DNA of 15,852 bases from CAZAQV01 sp964487255 (GTDB taxonomy: Bacteria > Myxococcota_A > Polyangia > Polyangiales > CAZAQV01). Below, piece by piece: positions 5,963 through 13,603 of the stretch (positions are counted from its first letter, which is position 1; each line of letters begins with the position of its first letter). The notes below the pieces were generated by a model. That model searched no databases. It was not told the origin of the DNA and was given only the letters and a program-made list of their open reading frames with translations. The stretch spans positions 1 through 15,852 of the forward strand of contig CAZAQV010000051.1 in NCBI GenBank assembly GCA_964487255.1, written 5' to 3'. The translations under genes and the position numbers were made by a program.

Positions 5963-7441
5963 TCAGGCGTCGATCTTGCGGTACTTCACCCGTGTAGGCT
6001 GGGCATCGCCGACGCGCTTCTTGTGCTCTTCTTCGTAGTCGGAATAGTTGCCCTCGTGCCAGGTCACCTCGCTGTCGCCTTCGAACGCCAGAATGTGCGT
6101 ACAAATGCGGTCGAGGAACCAGCGGTCGTGCGAAACCACAATGACGCAACCGGGGAACGCCAGCAGGCCTTCTTCCAGCGCCCGTAGCGTTTCCACGTCA
6201 AGATCGTTGGTCGGTTCGTCGAGCAGCAAGACGTTGCCGCCTTTCTTCAGCAGCTTGGCCATGTGCAAGCGGTTGCGTTCACCACCGGACAAATCCTTGA
6301 CGAATTTCTGCTGATCACCGCCACGGAAATTAAAACGACTGGCGTAAGCGCGCGACTGCACTTCGTATTTGCCGATCTGCAGAATGTCCTGACCGTCAGA
6401 GATTTCTTCCCAGACAGTGTTGCCGCCGTTGAGCTCATCGCGGCTCTGGTCAACATACGCCAGATCAACAGTTTCACCGAGCGTGATGGAACCGCTATCC
6501 GGTTGTTCCTGACCGACCAGCATGCGCAGGAAAGTCGTCTTACCGGCGCCGTTACCACCGATGATGCCGACGATACTGCCCTTCGGCACCGAGAAGCTCA
6601 GGTTGTTGATCAATGTCTTGTCGCCAAAGCCCTTGCACAGGTCTTTCACTTCGAGGACTTTGTCGCCCAGACGCGGACCCGGCGGAATGTATAACTCCTG
6701 GGTCTCGTTACGCTTTTGGAACTCTTGCGAGTTCAATTCTTCAAAGCGGGCGATACGGGCCTTGGACTTGGACTGCCGGCCCTTGGGGTTGGCGCGTACC
6801 CATTCCAGTTCCGACTTGATGGTGCGCTCGTGGGCGGCCTGTTGCTTTTCTTCCACCGCCAGACGCTTTTCTTTCGCCTCCAGCCAGTTGCTGTAATTGC
6901 CCTCGTAAGGAATACCGTGGCCACGGTCCAGTTCCAGAATCCAGCCAGCGGCATTGTCGAGGAAATAGCGGTCGTGGGTAATGGCGACGACAGTGCCGGG
7001 GTATTCCAGCAGGAAGCGCTCCAGCCAGGCGACACTCTCGGCATCGAGGTGGTTGGTGGGCTCGTCCAGCAACAACATATCGGGTTTGGAGAGCAACAAG
7101 CGGCACAGGGCGACGCGGCGTTTCTCACCACCGGAGAGGTTTTCGACCTGGGCATCCCAGGGCGGCAGGCGCAGGGCATCGGCAGCGACTTCCAGCGTGC
7201 GCTCGATCTGCCAGCCGTCAACGCCGTCGATCTTGTTCTGCAGATCGCCCTGNNNNNNNNNNNNNNNNNNNNNNNNNNNNNNNNNNNNNNNNNNNNNNNN
7301 NNNNNNNNNNNNNNNNNNNNNNNNNNNNNNNNNNNNNNNNNNNNNNNNNNNNAAGAACGACAAGGAGATATCTTTGAGAATTTCCCGCTTCGGCGGTACC
7401 ACTTTGCCGACGCGATGCATGGTGTAAACGAACTGCGCCAT
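5963..7441 (-). CDS. ettA: Energy-dependent translational throttle protein EttA (ABC-F), interrupted by gap
   Basis: The start MAQFVYTMHRVGKVVPPKR is almost identical to E. coli EttA. After the N run the protein shows the first ABC signature LSGGEKRRVALCRLLL, Walker B LLLDEPTNHLD and THDR, then the inter-domain linker. The second domain has Walker A GIIGGNGAGKTT, signature LSGGERNRLHMAKLL, Walker B VLLLDEPTNDLD and SHDR. EttA binds the ribosomal E site and gates the first peptide bond according to ATP/ADP level; it is cytosolic and has no membrane domain. The hidden segment should hold the first Walker A and Q-loop. By comparison with E. coli EttA (about 555 residues) roughly 95 codons are missing, not the 34 that 100 N can hold. 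A good Shine-Dalgarno (AGGAAGG) precedes the ATG. The gene is divergent from glyA. Confidence 0.95.
   Translation of the reverse strand: MAQFVYTMHRVGKVVPPKREILKDISLSFXXXXXXXXXXXXXXXXXXXXXXXXXXXXXXXXXXQGDLQNKIDGVDGWQIERTLEVAADALRLPPWDAQVENLSGGEKRRVALCRLLLSKPDMLLLDEPTNHLDAESVAWLERFLLEYPGTVVAITHDRYFLDNAAGWILELDRGHGIPYEGNYSNWLEAKEKRLAVEEKQQAAHERTIKSELEWVRANPKGRQSKSKARIARFEELNSQEFQKRNETQELYIPPGPRLGDKVLEVKDLCKGFGDKTLINNLSFSVPKGSIVGIIGGNGAGKTTFLRMLVGQEQPDSGSITLGETVDLAYVDQSRDELNGGNTVWEEISDGQDILQIGKYEVQSRAYASRFNFRGGDQQKFVKDLSGGERNRLHMAKLLKKGGNVLLLDEPTNDLDVETLRALEEGLLAFPGCVIVVSHDRWFLDRICTHILAFEGDSEVTWHEGNYSDYEEEHKKRVGDAQPTRVKYRKIDA
7253..7352. other. Assembly gap (100 N) inside ettA
   Basis: Exactly 100 N separates the first 29 codons of ettA from the rest. 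Both flanks match one EttA protein in the right order and strand, so the join is sound. The real missing stretch should be near 285 bp on comparison with E. coli EttA. The frame is preserved across the run only by chance. Confidence 0.97.
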
Positions 7442-7630
7442 TGACTACCTTCCTGGTGCAAAAATTGAGGCCGCTATTATGGCACAGCAACTCGTCACTG
7501 TGTTGTCAAAAATCCGCTCCAGATCCCGCCAAAACCACAATATATGGATGCTGAATGCCTGGTCATCAGTTAGAATACCGCCTTCCAAAAATTCCCGTTT
7601 TTCAATTCACAACCTTCGCCGGAGTAGTGC

Positions 7631-8887
7631 ATGTTTAAGAGCGATATCAGCCTGTCTGAATTTGACCCCGAGATCAGTGCGGCCATTGAGGCCGAAAGGA
7701 CCCGTCAGGAGCAGCATATCGAGCTGATTGCCTCAGAAAACCACACCAGCCCTTTCGTTATGCAGGCCCAGGGCTCGGTACTCACCAACAAATACGCCGA
7801 AGGCTACCCCGGCAAGCGCTACTACGGTGGTTGTGAGCATGTCGACGTGGTCGAGAATCTGGCCATTGCCCGCGCCAAGGAACTGTTCAAGGCGGACTAC
7901 GCCAATGTGCAGCCACACTCCGGCTCACAGGCCAATGCCGCCGTCTACATGGCGCTGATGGAGCCGGGCGATACCGTGCTGGGCATGTCACTGGCCCACG
8001 GTGGTCACCTGACTCACGGTGCCAAGGTCAGCTTCTCCGGCCGTATCTACAATTCGGTGCAGTACGGCATCGACGACGAAACCGGTGAGATTAACTACGA
8101 CGAAGTCGAAGCGCTGGCGAAAGAGCACAAGCCGAAGATGATCATGGCCGGTTTCTCCGCCTATTCTCGCGTCATTGACTGGCAGCGATTCCGTGACATC
8201 GCCGACAGCGTCGGTGCCTATTTTGTTGTCGACATGGCCCACGTTGCCGGTCTGATTGCCGCTGGCGTCTACCCGAGCCCGGTCAACATCGCCGACGTCA
8301 CCACCTCAACAACACACAAGACCCTGCGTGGACCCCGCGGCGGCCTGATTCTGGCGCGTGCCAATGAGGATCTGGAGAAGAAACTGAATTTTGCGGTATT
8401 CCCGGAAAGCCAGGGCGGCCCGTTGATGCACGTGATCGCCGCCAAGGCGGTGTGTTTCAAGGAAGCCATGAGCGCAGACTTCAAGGCCTATCAGGCCCAG
8501 GTCGTGAAGAACGCCCAGGCCATGGCGCAAACGTTCATCGAGCGTGGCTATGATGTGGTCTCCGGTGGCACCGACGATCACCTGTTCCTGGTCAGCTTCA
8601 TCAAGCAGGGCATTACCGGTAAGGATGCTGACGCGGCACTGGATCGCGCCCACATCACCGTCAACAAGAATGCTGTACCGAATGATCCGAAACCGCCTTT
8701 CGTCACCAGCGGCCTGCGCATCGGTTCACCGGCGATCACTACCCGTGGTTTCGGTGAGGCAGAATGTAAAGAGCTCACTGGCTGGATGTGTGACATCATC
8801 GACAACCTCGACAGCGAAGAGACGATCGAAGCGGTCAAGGCGAAGGTGCTGGATCTCTGTGCCCGGTTCCCGGTATACGGAAAATAA
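7631..8887 (+). CDS. glyA: Serine hydroxymethyltransferase
   Basis: The 418-residue protein is full length for the family (E. coli 417). It converts serine and tetrahydrofolate to glycine and 5,10-methylene-tetrahydrofolate, the main source of one-carbon units, using pyridoxal phosphate in the cytosol. Family blocks are complete: ELIASENHTSPFVMQAQGS near the N-terminus, YPGKRYYGGCEHVD, the cofactor Asp in VVDMAHVAGL, and the Schiff-base Lys230 in TTHKTLRGPRGG. GGAG at 7611-7614 lies upstream of ATG 7631. TAGAAT at 7571-7576 could be the -10 of a promoter, but no good -35 is seen. The gene is divergent from ettA (189 bp apart) and heads the long plus-strand run that continues with nrdR. Confidence 0.98.
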   Translation: MFKSDISLSEFDPEISAAIEAERTRQEQHIELIASENHTSPFVMQAQGSVLTNKYAEGYPGKRYYGGCEHVDVVENLAIARAKELFKADYANVQPHSGSQANAAVYMALMEPGDTVLGMSLAHGGHLTHGAKVSFSGRIYNSVQYGIDDETGEINYDEVEALAKEHKPKMIMAGFSAYSRVIDWQRFRDIADSVGAYFVVDMAHVAGLIAAGVYPSPVNIADVTTSTTHKTLRGPRGGLILARANEDLEKKLNFAVFPESQGGPLMHVIAAKAVCFKEAMSADFKAYQAQVVKNAQAMAQTFIERGYDVVSGGTDDHLFLVSFIKQGITGKDADAALDRAHITVNKNAVPNDPKPPFVTSGLRIGSPAITTRGFGEAECKELTGWMCDIIDNLDSEETIEAVKAKVLDLCARFPVYGK

Positions 8888-8894
8888 AAAATGC

Positions 8895-8912
8895 GCCGGT
8901 CAACGTACCGGC
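8895..8912 (+). repeat. Hairpin between glyA and nrdR
   Basis: GCCGGT (8895-8900) and ACCGGC (8907-8912) form a perfect 6-bp stem around CAACGT, 8 bp after the glyA stop. The following bases (CATAATTAC) are not a T-run, so termination would be partial at best. It may instead limit read-through into nrdR or protect the glyA transcript end. Confidence 0.4.
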
Positions 8913-8941
8913 CATAATTACAAGACCAAGAGAAGCCTGTT

Positions 8942-9412
8942 ATGCATTGCCCATTCTGCGGAGCCATTGATACCAAGGTAATTGATTCGCGTCTCGTCTC
9001 GGAAGGGAATCAGGTGCGACGCCGCCGCGAGTGCATTACCTGCGAAGAGCGCTTCACTACTTACGAAACTGCTGAGTTGGTGATGCCGCGCATCATCAAG
9101 CAGGATGGCATCCGCGAGCCTTTCAATGAAGACAAGTTGCTCGCCGGTTTGCACAAGGCGCTGGAAAAACGCCCGGTCAGTATTGAGCGCGTTGAAGAAG
9201 CGCTCAATCGTATCAAGGCAAATCTGCGGGCCACGGGCGAACGCGAAATTCAGTCCCGAGCCGTGGGAGAGGAAGTGATGAAGGAATTGCGCGGGCTGGA
9301 TGAAGTGGCGTTTGTACGCTTTGCCTCGGTCTATCGCAGCTTCAAGGACCTGAACGAATTCCGACAGGAAATCGACCGCCTCTCCCAGGACAATTCCAAT
9401 CAGGAATCCTGA
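8942..9412 (+). CDS. nrdR: Transcriptional repressor NrdR
   Basis: The 156-residue protein opens with the NrdR zinc ribbon (Cys3-x2-Cys6 and Cys31-x2-Cys34, with VIDSR and RRRRECITCEERFTTYE). An ATP-cone domain follows (about 49-139: VIKQDG-like start, FNEDKLLAGL, VGEEVMKELR, VAFVRFASVYRSF). NrdR senses ATP/dATP and represses ribonucleotide reductase genes. No nrdA, nrdB or paired NrdR boxes are in the window, so its targets lie elsewhere. AGAGAAG about eight bases before ATG 8942 serves as ribosome site. Placement just before ribD is the usual gammaproteobacterial context. Confidence 0.98.
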   Translation: MHCPFCGAIDTKVIDSRLVSEGNQVRRRRECITCEERFTTYETAELVMPRIIKQDGIREPFNEDKLLAGLHKALEKRPVSIERVEEALNRIKANLRATGEREIQSRAVGEEVMKELRGLDEVAFVRFASVYRSFKDLNEFRQEIDRLSQDNSNQES

Positions 9413-9438
9413 ACAGACACACGCTGGTTGACTATCGC

Positions 9439-9469
9439 CTGCTTCGTTAGCACAGTGTGAACGAGGCAG
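9439..9469 (+). repeat. Ten-base-pair hairpin between nrdR and ribD
   Basis: CTGCTTCGTT (9439-9448) pairs with AACGAGGCAG (9460-9469) over ten positions, with one T-G wobble, around an 11-nt loop. It begins 26 bp after the nrdR stop and ends 43 bp before ribD. No T-run follows, so it is not a clear terminator. A TTGACT lies just upstream (9428-9433) without a matching -10. Its position makes it a candidate control or processing element for the rib genes. It is not an FMN riboswitch. Confidence 0.45.
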
Positions 9470-9512
9470 ACGGCACCAGATACTCACTAAGCCAAGAAAA
9501 ATCAGCTGCACG

Positions 9513-10670
9513 ATGCAACAACTTGACCAGTCACAATTGCCGGCAGAGTTTATTGACTGCCCGATACAAATGGAGCGGGCGATCGAACTCGCCGCCATGG
9601 TATTGAGCACACGCCCGAACCCGCGTGTGGGCTGCGTGCTGGTGAAGAATGGACAAATCATCGCTGAAGGCTGGCACACCGCTGCCGGCCAGCCTCACGC
9701 CGAGGCCATGGCGCTTGTGCATGCCGGTGCCGATGCCGCCGGTTCCACGGCCATTGTCACCCTCGAGCCTTGTGCGCATCTGGGTCGCACCGGACCCTGC
9801 ACCGATGCGCTCATCACGGCCGGCGTCAGCAAGGTAGTCATTGCCAGTGTCGATCCCAATCCGCAGGTGGCCGGCCAGGGTATCAAGCAACTGGAAGACG
9901 CCGGCATCGCCGTGTATCACCTGGCGCAATACGAGCAAGCGGCACGCGCACTGAACCCGGGCTACTTCAAGCGCCGCGAACAGGGCCTGCCTTTTGTCAC
10001 CTTGAAACTGGCCATGAGCCTCGATGGTCGTACGGCACTGGCCAACGGCCAGAGCAAATGGATAACCGGCGGTCAGGCACGCAGTGATGTGCAGAAGCTG
10101 CGCGCTGCCAGCAGCGCTATCCTCACTGGTATCAACACAATCCTGGTGGATGATCCGTCCCTGACTGTGCGCCCGGATGAGCTGGGTTTGAGTGGCAGCG
10201 CATTGGACGCCAATGCACACCTCAGTCAGCAGCCACCACTGCGCGTGATTGTTGACAGCCAAATGCGCACACCTGGCACGGCAAAACTGTTTTCCCAACC
10301 GGGTGAAGTACAGATCTTTACAACGCGCGAGTCCGAGCAGCTGGCGGTACTGGCAGACAAGGCAACGCTAAAGCATGCCCCCGGCGACGACGGAATGGTC
10401 AACCTGCGTTCTGTGTTAGAATCGCTCGCCATCGAAAGCGAATGCAATGAGGTACTGGTGGAAGCGGGTCCGCGCTTGAGCGGTGCTTTGCTGGAAGCCG
10501 GTCTGATCGATCAGCTAGTGCTTTACATCGCTCCGAAAATTCTCGGCGCCGATGCCCGGCCCCTGTTTGGCGTGAGTGGGCTGCAGTCTCTGGAAGAGAG
10601 CTGGGGCTTCACCATGGTCAAGCAACAGATGCTCGGGCCGGACTGCAAACTGACTCTGGTTCCGCGTTAG
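9513..10670 (+). CDS. ribD: Bifunctional diaminohydroxyphosphoribosylaminopyrimidine deaminase / 5-amino-6-(5-phosphoribosylamino)uracil reductase
   Basis: RibD carries out the second and third steps of riboflavin synthesis: deamination of the pyrimidine made from GTP and NADPH-dependent reduction of its ribosyl chain. The N-terminal zinc deaminase domain is intact (His62-Ala-Glu64, then PCAHLGRTGPC with Cys87 and Cys96). The C-terminal reductase domain follows from about residue 160 (LKLAMSLDGRTAL, SKWITGG, LTGINTILVDDPSLTVR, VEAGPRLSGALL). The length (385) is normal to slightly long, owing to an N-terminal extension before MERAIELA. ATG 9513 lacks a strong Shine-Dalgarno, and ATG 9570 is a possible later start that keeps both domains. 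Confidence 0.97.
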   Translation: MQQLDQSQLPAEFIDCPIQMERAIELAAMVLSTRPNPRVGCVLVKNGQIIAEGWHTAAGQPHAEAMALVHAGADAAGSTAIVTLEPCAHLGRTGPCTDALITAGVSKVVIASVDPNPQVAGQGIKQLEDAGIAVYHLAQYEQAARALNPGYFKRREQGLPFVTLKLAMSLDGRTALANGQSKWITGGQARSDVQKLRAASSAILTGINTILVDDPSLTVRPDELGLSGSALDANAHLSQQPPLRVIVDSQMRTPGTAKLFSQPGEVQIFTTRESEQLAVLADKATLKHAPGDDGMVNLRSVLESLAIESECNEVLVEAGPRLSGALLEAGLIDQLVLYIAPKILGADARPLFGVSGLQSLEESWGFTMVKQQMLGPDCKLTLVPR

Positions 10671-10739
10671 CAAGTCGCGCCTCCACGCGCCTCTAAGCAC
10701 CAGCCGCTTCAATAACTTTAACAGCAGGGCACAGGATTC

Positions 10740-11405
10740 ATGTTCACCGGTATTGTCACAGCCATTGGTGAAGTGGCGTCACTGACGCAGGTCGATGCCG
10801 AATGGCGGCTGGTCGTGCGCACAGGCAAGCTCGATATGTCTGACGTGGCACTGGGCGACAGTATTGCCGTCAGTGGTTGCTGCCTCACGGTGGTGTCGTT
10901 CGACGACGGCCAGTTCGCTGCCGACGTGTCGCAGGAAACCCTGCGTTGCACGACGCTGGGCAAACTGGCGGTGGGCAGCAAGGTGAATCTGGAAAAGGCG
11001 ATGCAGGTAGGTGATCGCTTTGGCGGCCACATTGTCAGTGGCCATGTCGACGGTGTCGGCGAACTCATTGCCAGTGCACCGGAAGGCAAAAGTGTACGGC
11101 TGGATTTCGCCGCGCCGAAAAGTATCGCCCATTACATCGCTGCCAAGGGCTCAATCTGTATCGACGGCACCAGCCTGACGGTAAACGCTGTAAGTGGTAA
11201 TCAGTTTTCCATCAATGTGATTCCACACACGCAGCAAGAGACCATCATCGGCGGCTACAAGATTGGCCAACCGGTGAATCTGGAAGTCGATCTGGTGGCG
11301 CGTTATCTCGAGCGCATGCTGACCGCAGGTAACGACAAGGACGATGACAGCGGCACCACAATCAACCGGGAATTCCTGCAGCAACATGGTTTTCTGGGCG
11401 AATAA
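10740..11405 (+). CDS. ribE: Riboflavin synthase, alpha subunit
   Basis: The 221-residue protein has the two tandem lumazine-binding repeats of riboflavin synthase. Repeat 1 begins MFTGIVTAIGEV and contains SGCCLTV and the ending SGHVDGVG. Repeat 2 has the parallel SICIDGTSLTVN and FSINVIPHTQQET blocks. The enzyme dismutates two molecules of 6,7-dimethyl-8-ribityllumazine into riboflavin and the ribitylamino-pyrimidine. ATG 10740 is preceded by AGGA at a short distance (10733-10736). The gene lies 69 bp after ribD and 34 bp before the DUF1993 gene, and is presumably co-transcribed with both. Confidence 0.97.
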   Translation: MFTGIVTAIGEVASLTQVDAEWRLVVRTGKLDMSDVALGDSIAVSGCCLTVVSFDDGQFAADVSQETLRCTTLGKLAVGSKVNLEKAMQVGDRFGGHIVSGHVDGVGELIASAPEGKSVRLDFAAPKSIAHYIAAKGSICIDGTSLTVNAVSGNQFSINVIPHTQQETIIGGYKIGQPVNLEVDLVARYLERMLTAGNDKDDDSGTTINREFLQQHGFLGE

Positions 11406-11439
11406 AGAATTCACGCGATCTTAGGAATTGAGGAGCAAC

Positions 11440-11934
11440 ATGCAAAAGACACTGGAACTGTTTGATACCCGACTGGCCACATTGCAACACCTGTTGGCCA
11501 AGGCAACGGCACATTTCGATGGCGAGGAATTCATGGCTTTTAAATTGGCCGACGACATGTTCCCGTTCAACAAGCAGCTCGGCATCTGCTGTAATTTGCC
11601 AAACCAGTGTGTGCAATGGCTGCAAGGCGAGACAGTGACCAGCCTAGATCTGGACCTGCCTGATCTGGCCGCAGCGCAAGCATTGATTGCCGAAACCCGG
11701 GAAAAGCTGGCGGCTGCCAAGTCATCCCTGGGTGAAGTGCCAGCCGAAAAATACCTGGAGTTGGGCCCGGAAAACTACGCGGAGTTGCCGGCGAGTGAAT
11801 ACGTCGATGACTTCCTGCTGCCGAATTTTTATTTTCATCTGGCAACCGCGTACAACATCCTGCGCGCCAACGGTGTGGAGATTGGCAAGGTAGATTTCCT
11901 GACGCATTTAATGGACCGGGTGAAGAGCAAGTAA
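11440..11934 (+). CDS. DUF1993-family protein of unknown function
   Basis: The 164-residue soluble protein has no signal peptide. It matches the DUF1993 pattern: an N-terminal helix around LFDTRLATLQHLLAKATAHF, LADDMFPFNKQLGICCN (about 36-52), a central helix with LIAETREKLAAAKSSL, and the signature LPNFYFHLATAYNILRANGV (127-146). The family is thought to adopt a DinB-like helical bundle; its biochemical role is not known. The frame is open from TTG 11428, but AGGAG at 11431-11435 is correctly spaced for ATG 11440, which is chosen. The gene sits between ribE and ribBA, a place normally empty in gammaproteobacterial rib clusters, and is co-directional with short gaps. A link to flavin metabolism is only a guess from location. 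Confidence 0.85.
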   Translation: MQKTLELFDTRLATLQHLLAKATAHFDGEEFMAFKLADDMFPFNKQLGICCNLPNQCVQWLQGETVTSLDLDLPDLAAAQALIAETREKLAAAKSSLGEVPAEKYLELGPENYAELPASEYVDDFLLPNFYFHLATAYNILRANGVEIGKVDFLTHLMDRVKSK

Positions 11935-11986
11935 CCATCAGCCATTAGTAAACACAGACAAACGACGTTGCTGACAAGCCAGAGAT

Positions 11987-13102
11987 ATGGAACTGAATAC
12001 CACAGAAGAAATCATTGACGATATTCGTCAGGGCAAGATGGTCATCCTGATGGATGACGAAGATCGTGAGAACGAAGGCGATCTGATCATTGCCGCTGAG
12101 CGTGTGCGCACGGAAGACATCAACTTCATGGCCACCAATGCCCGTGGTCTGATCTGCCTGACGCTGACGCGCGAACATTGCAAACACCTGAAGCTGCCGT
12201 TGATGGTCAATGAGAACAATACGCCCTACAACACCAACTTCACTGTCTCGATCGAGGCGGCGACCGGTGTGACGACGGGTATCTCGGCGGCCGATCGTGC
12301 GCGCACAATTCAGGCGGCAGTAGCACGCGATGCCAGACCGGAAGACATTATTCAGCCTGGTCATATCTTCCCGATCATGGCGCAGCCAGGTGGTGTCTTG
12401 CGCCGCGCCGGCCATACTGAGGCAGGCTGCGATCTGGCTCGTCTGGCGGGCTATCAACCGGCGGCAGCGATTGTCGAGATCATGAACGAAGACGGCACCA
12501 TGGCGCGCAAGTCGGATCTGGAAGCCTTTGCCAAGAAACACAATCTGAAGATCGGCACTATTGTCGATCTGATTCACTACCGCATTGCCAATGAGCACAC
12601 GGTTACGCGCAGTGAATCCAATGTGATGAACACGCGCTTCGGCGAGTTCACTGTGCATACCTACAAGGACTCTATAAGCGGCAGTTTGCATCTGGCCTTT
12701 GTCAAAGGGCAGGTGAGTGCCGACGAGCCGACACTGGTGCGCGTGCATATCCCCAATACCCTGCGTGATATCTGCGAGGTGTTTAACGCCGATCGCAGCA
12801 CCAGCTGGTCATTCAGCAGTGCGCTGGAGCGTATCAGCGAGGAAGGCCAGGGCGTGGCTGTGCTATTATCCGGCGAAGATTACGGTCAGGACTTGTCGCA
12901 CAATCTGGAATTCGCACTGGCCGATGGGCCGCAGGCGGAGCGCGGTTCGCGCCCGGGTGCGGACCTGACCATTGGCACGGGTTCGCAAATTCTGCGCGAC
13001 CTCGGGGTGAGCAAGATGCGTCTGCTTAGCTACCCGGCCAAGTTTAATGCGATTCAGGGTTTCGATCTCGAAGTCGTCGATTTCGTCCCCTTTCATGAAT
13101 AA
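11987..13102 (+). CDS. ribBA: RibBA-type protein: active 3,4-dihydroxy-2-butanone-4-phosphate synthase fused to a degenerate GTP cyclohydrolase II domain
   Basis: Residues 1-203 are a complete RibB domain, with the acidic metal-binding DDEDRENEGD (23-32), RGLICLTLT, TTGISAADRA and RRAGHTEAGCDL with His143. It makes the four-carbon unit of riboflavin from ribulose 5-phosphate. Residues from about 205 to 371 align with GTP cyclohydrolase II, but the catalytic features are gone. The three zinc cysteines of HSECLTGD...RCDCG are replaced by Asn257, Ala268 and Arg270, and the RQEGRGIGL block is SGEDYGQDL. The second half is therefore a non-catalytic RibX-like domain, possibly structural or regulatory. 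Start ATG 11987 follows CAGAGAT. The next gene is ribH, 24 bp on. A separate RibA is needed and appears to start at the window edge. Confidence 0.92.
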   Translation: MELNTTEEIIDDIRQGKMVILMDDEDRENEGDLIIAAERVRTEDINFMATNARGLICLTLTREHCKHLKLPLMVNENNTPYNTNFTVSIEAATGVTTGISAADRARTIQAAVARDARPEDIIQPGHIFPIMAQPGGVLRRAGHTEAGCDLARLAGYQPAAAIVEIMNEDGTMARKSDLEAFAKKHNLKIGTIVDLIHYRIANEHTVTRSESNVMNTRFGEFTVHTYKDSISGSLHLAFVKGQVSADEPTLVRVHIPNTLRDICEVFNADRSTSWSFSSALERISEEGQGVAVLLSGEDYGQDLSHNLEFALADGPQAERGSRPGADLTIGTGSQILRDLGVSKMRLLSYPAKFNAIQGFDLEVVDFVPFHE

Positions 13103-13126
13103 AAGCACTGTGTACAGGAAACAAGC

Positions 13127-13603
13127 ATGAGCACACTGAAAACCATCGAAGGCAATTACAACAACGCGGCAGCCAGCTATGCGATTGTGATGTCCTGCTT
13201 CAACAGCTTTATCGTCGACCGCTTGTTGGAAGGTGCCCTGGATGTCTTGCGCAAGCACGGCGTACAGGACCGCGATATCACGCTGGTGAAGGTGCCCGGT
13301 GCATGGGAATTACCACTGGCAGCAAAGAAACTGGTAGCCGGTGACAAGTACGATGCCGTCATCGCTCTCGGCGCTGTGATTCGTGGTGGCACACCGCACT
13401 TCGAATACGTTGCTGGCGAGTGCGTCAAAGGACTGGGTCAGGTGTCGCTGCAAAGTGAGATACCTGTCGCTTTTGGTGTGCTGACGGTAGATACGATTGA
13501 ACAGGCCATCGAGCGTGCCGGCACCAAAGCGGGCAACAAGGGTGGCGAAGCCGCGCTGACTGCGCTGGAAATGGTGTCTCTGCTGCGGCAGTTGGAGAAG
13601 TAG
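13127..13603 (+). CDS. ribH: 6,7-dimethyl-8-ribityllumazine synthase
   Basis: The 158-residue protein condenses the ribitylamino-pyrimidine with the RibB product to give lumazine, the penultimate riboflavin step. The conserved blocks are all present: FNSFIVDRLLEGAL, VPGAWELPLAAKKL, ALGAVIRGGTPHFEYV with the active-site His91, and FGVLTVDTIEQAIERAG followed by GNKGGEAAL. Members assemble as pentamers or 60-mer shells. AGGAA lies at 13117-13121, five bases before ATG 13127. The stop codon abuts the GTG of nusB with no gap. Confidence 0.97.
   Translation: MSTLKTIEGNYNNAAASYAIVMSCFNSFIVDRLLEGALDVLRKHGVQDRDITLVKVPGAWELPLAAKKLVAGDKYDAVIALGAVIRGGTPHFEYVAGECVKGLGQVSLQSEIPVAFGVLTVDTIEQAIERAGTKAGNKGGEAALTALEMVSLLRQLEK

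Noticed and set aside
6716..7444. Long open frame on the plus strand opposite ettA
   Set aside because: It is antisense to a well-conserved ABC-F protein, crosses the N run, and its translation has no recognisable domain; it reflects the third-position GC bias of ettA.
8918..9679. 253-codon minus-strand frame opposite nrdR and the start of ribD
   Set aside because: It is antisense to two well-identified genes and shows no domain.
10418..10430. TTAGAAT-like -10 box inside ribD
   Set aside because: It is a short match within a coding sequence, with no -35 partner and no gene start nearby on the plus strand until ribE, about 310 bp on.
11428..11439. TTG start for the DUF1993 gene, four codons upstream
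   Set aside because: The AGGAG that would serve ATG 11440 lies inside this extension and is correctly placed for 11440.
11945..12748. 267-codon minus-strand frame opposite ribBA
   Set aside because: It is the mirror of the conserved RibB domain, with no ribosome site and no recognisable protein features.
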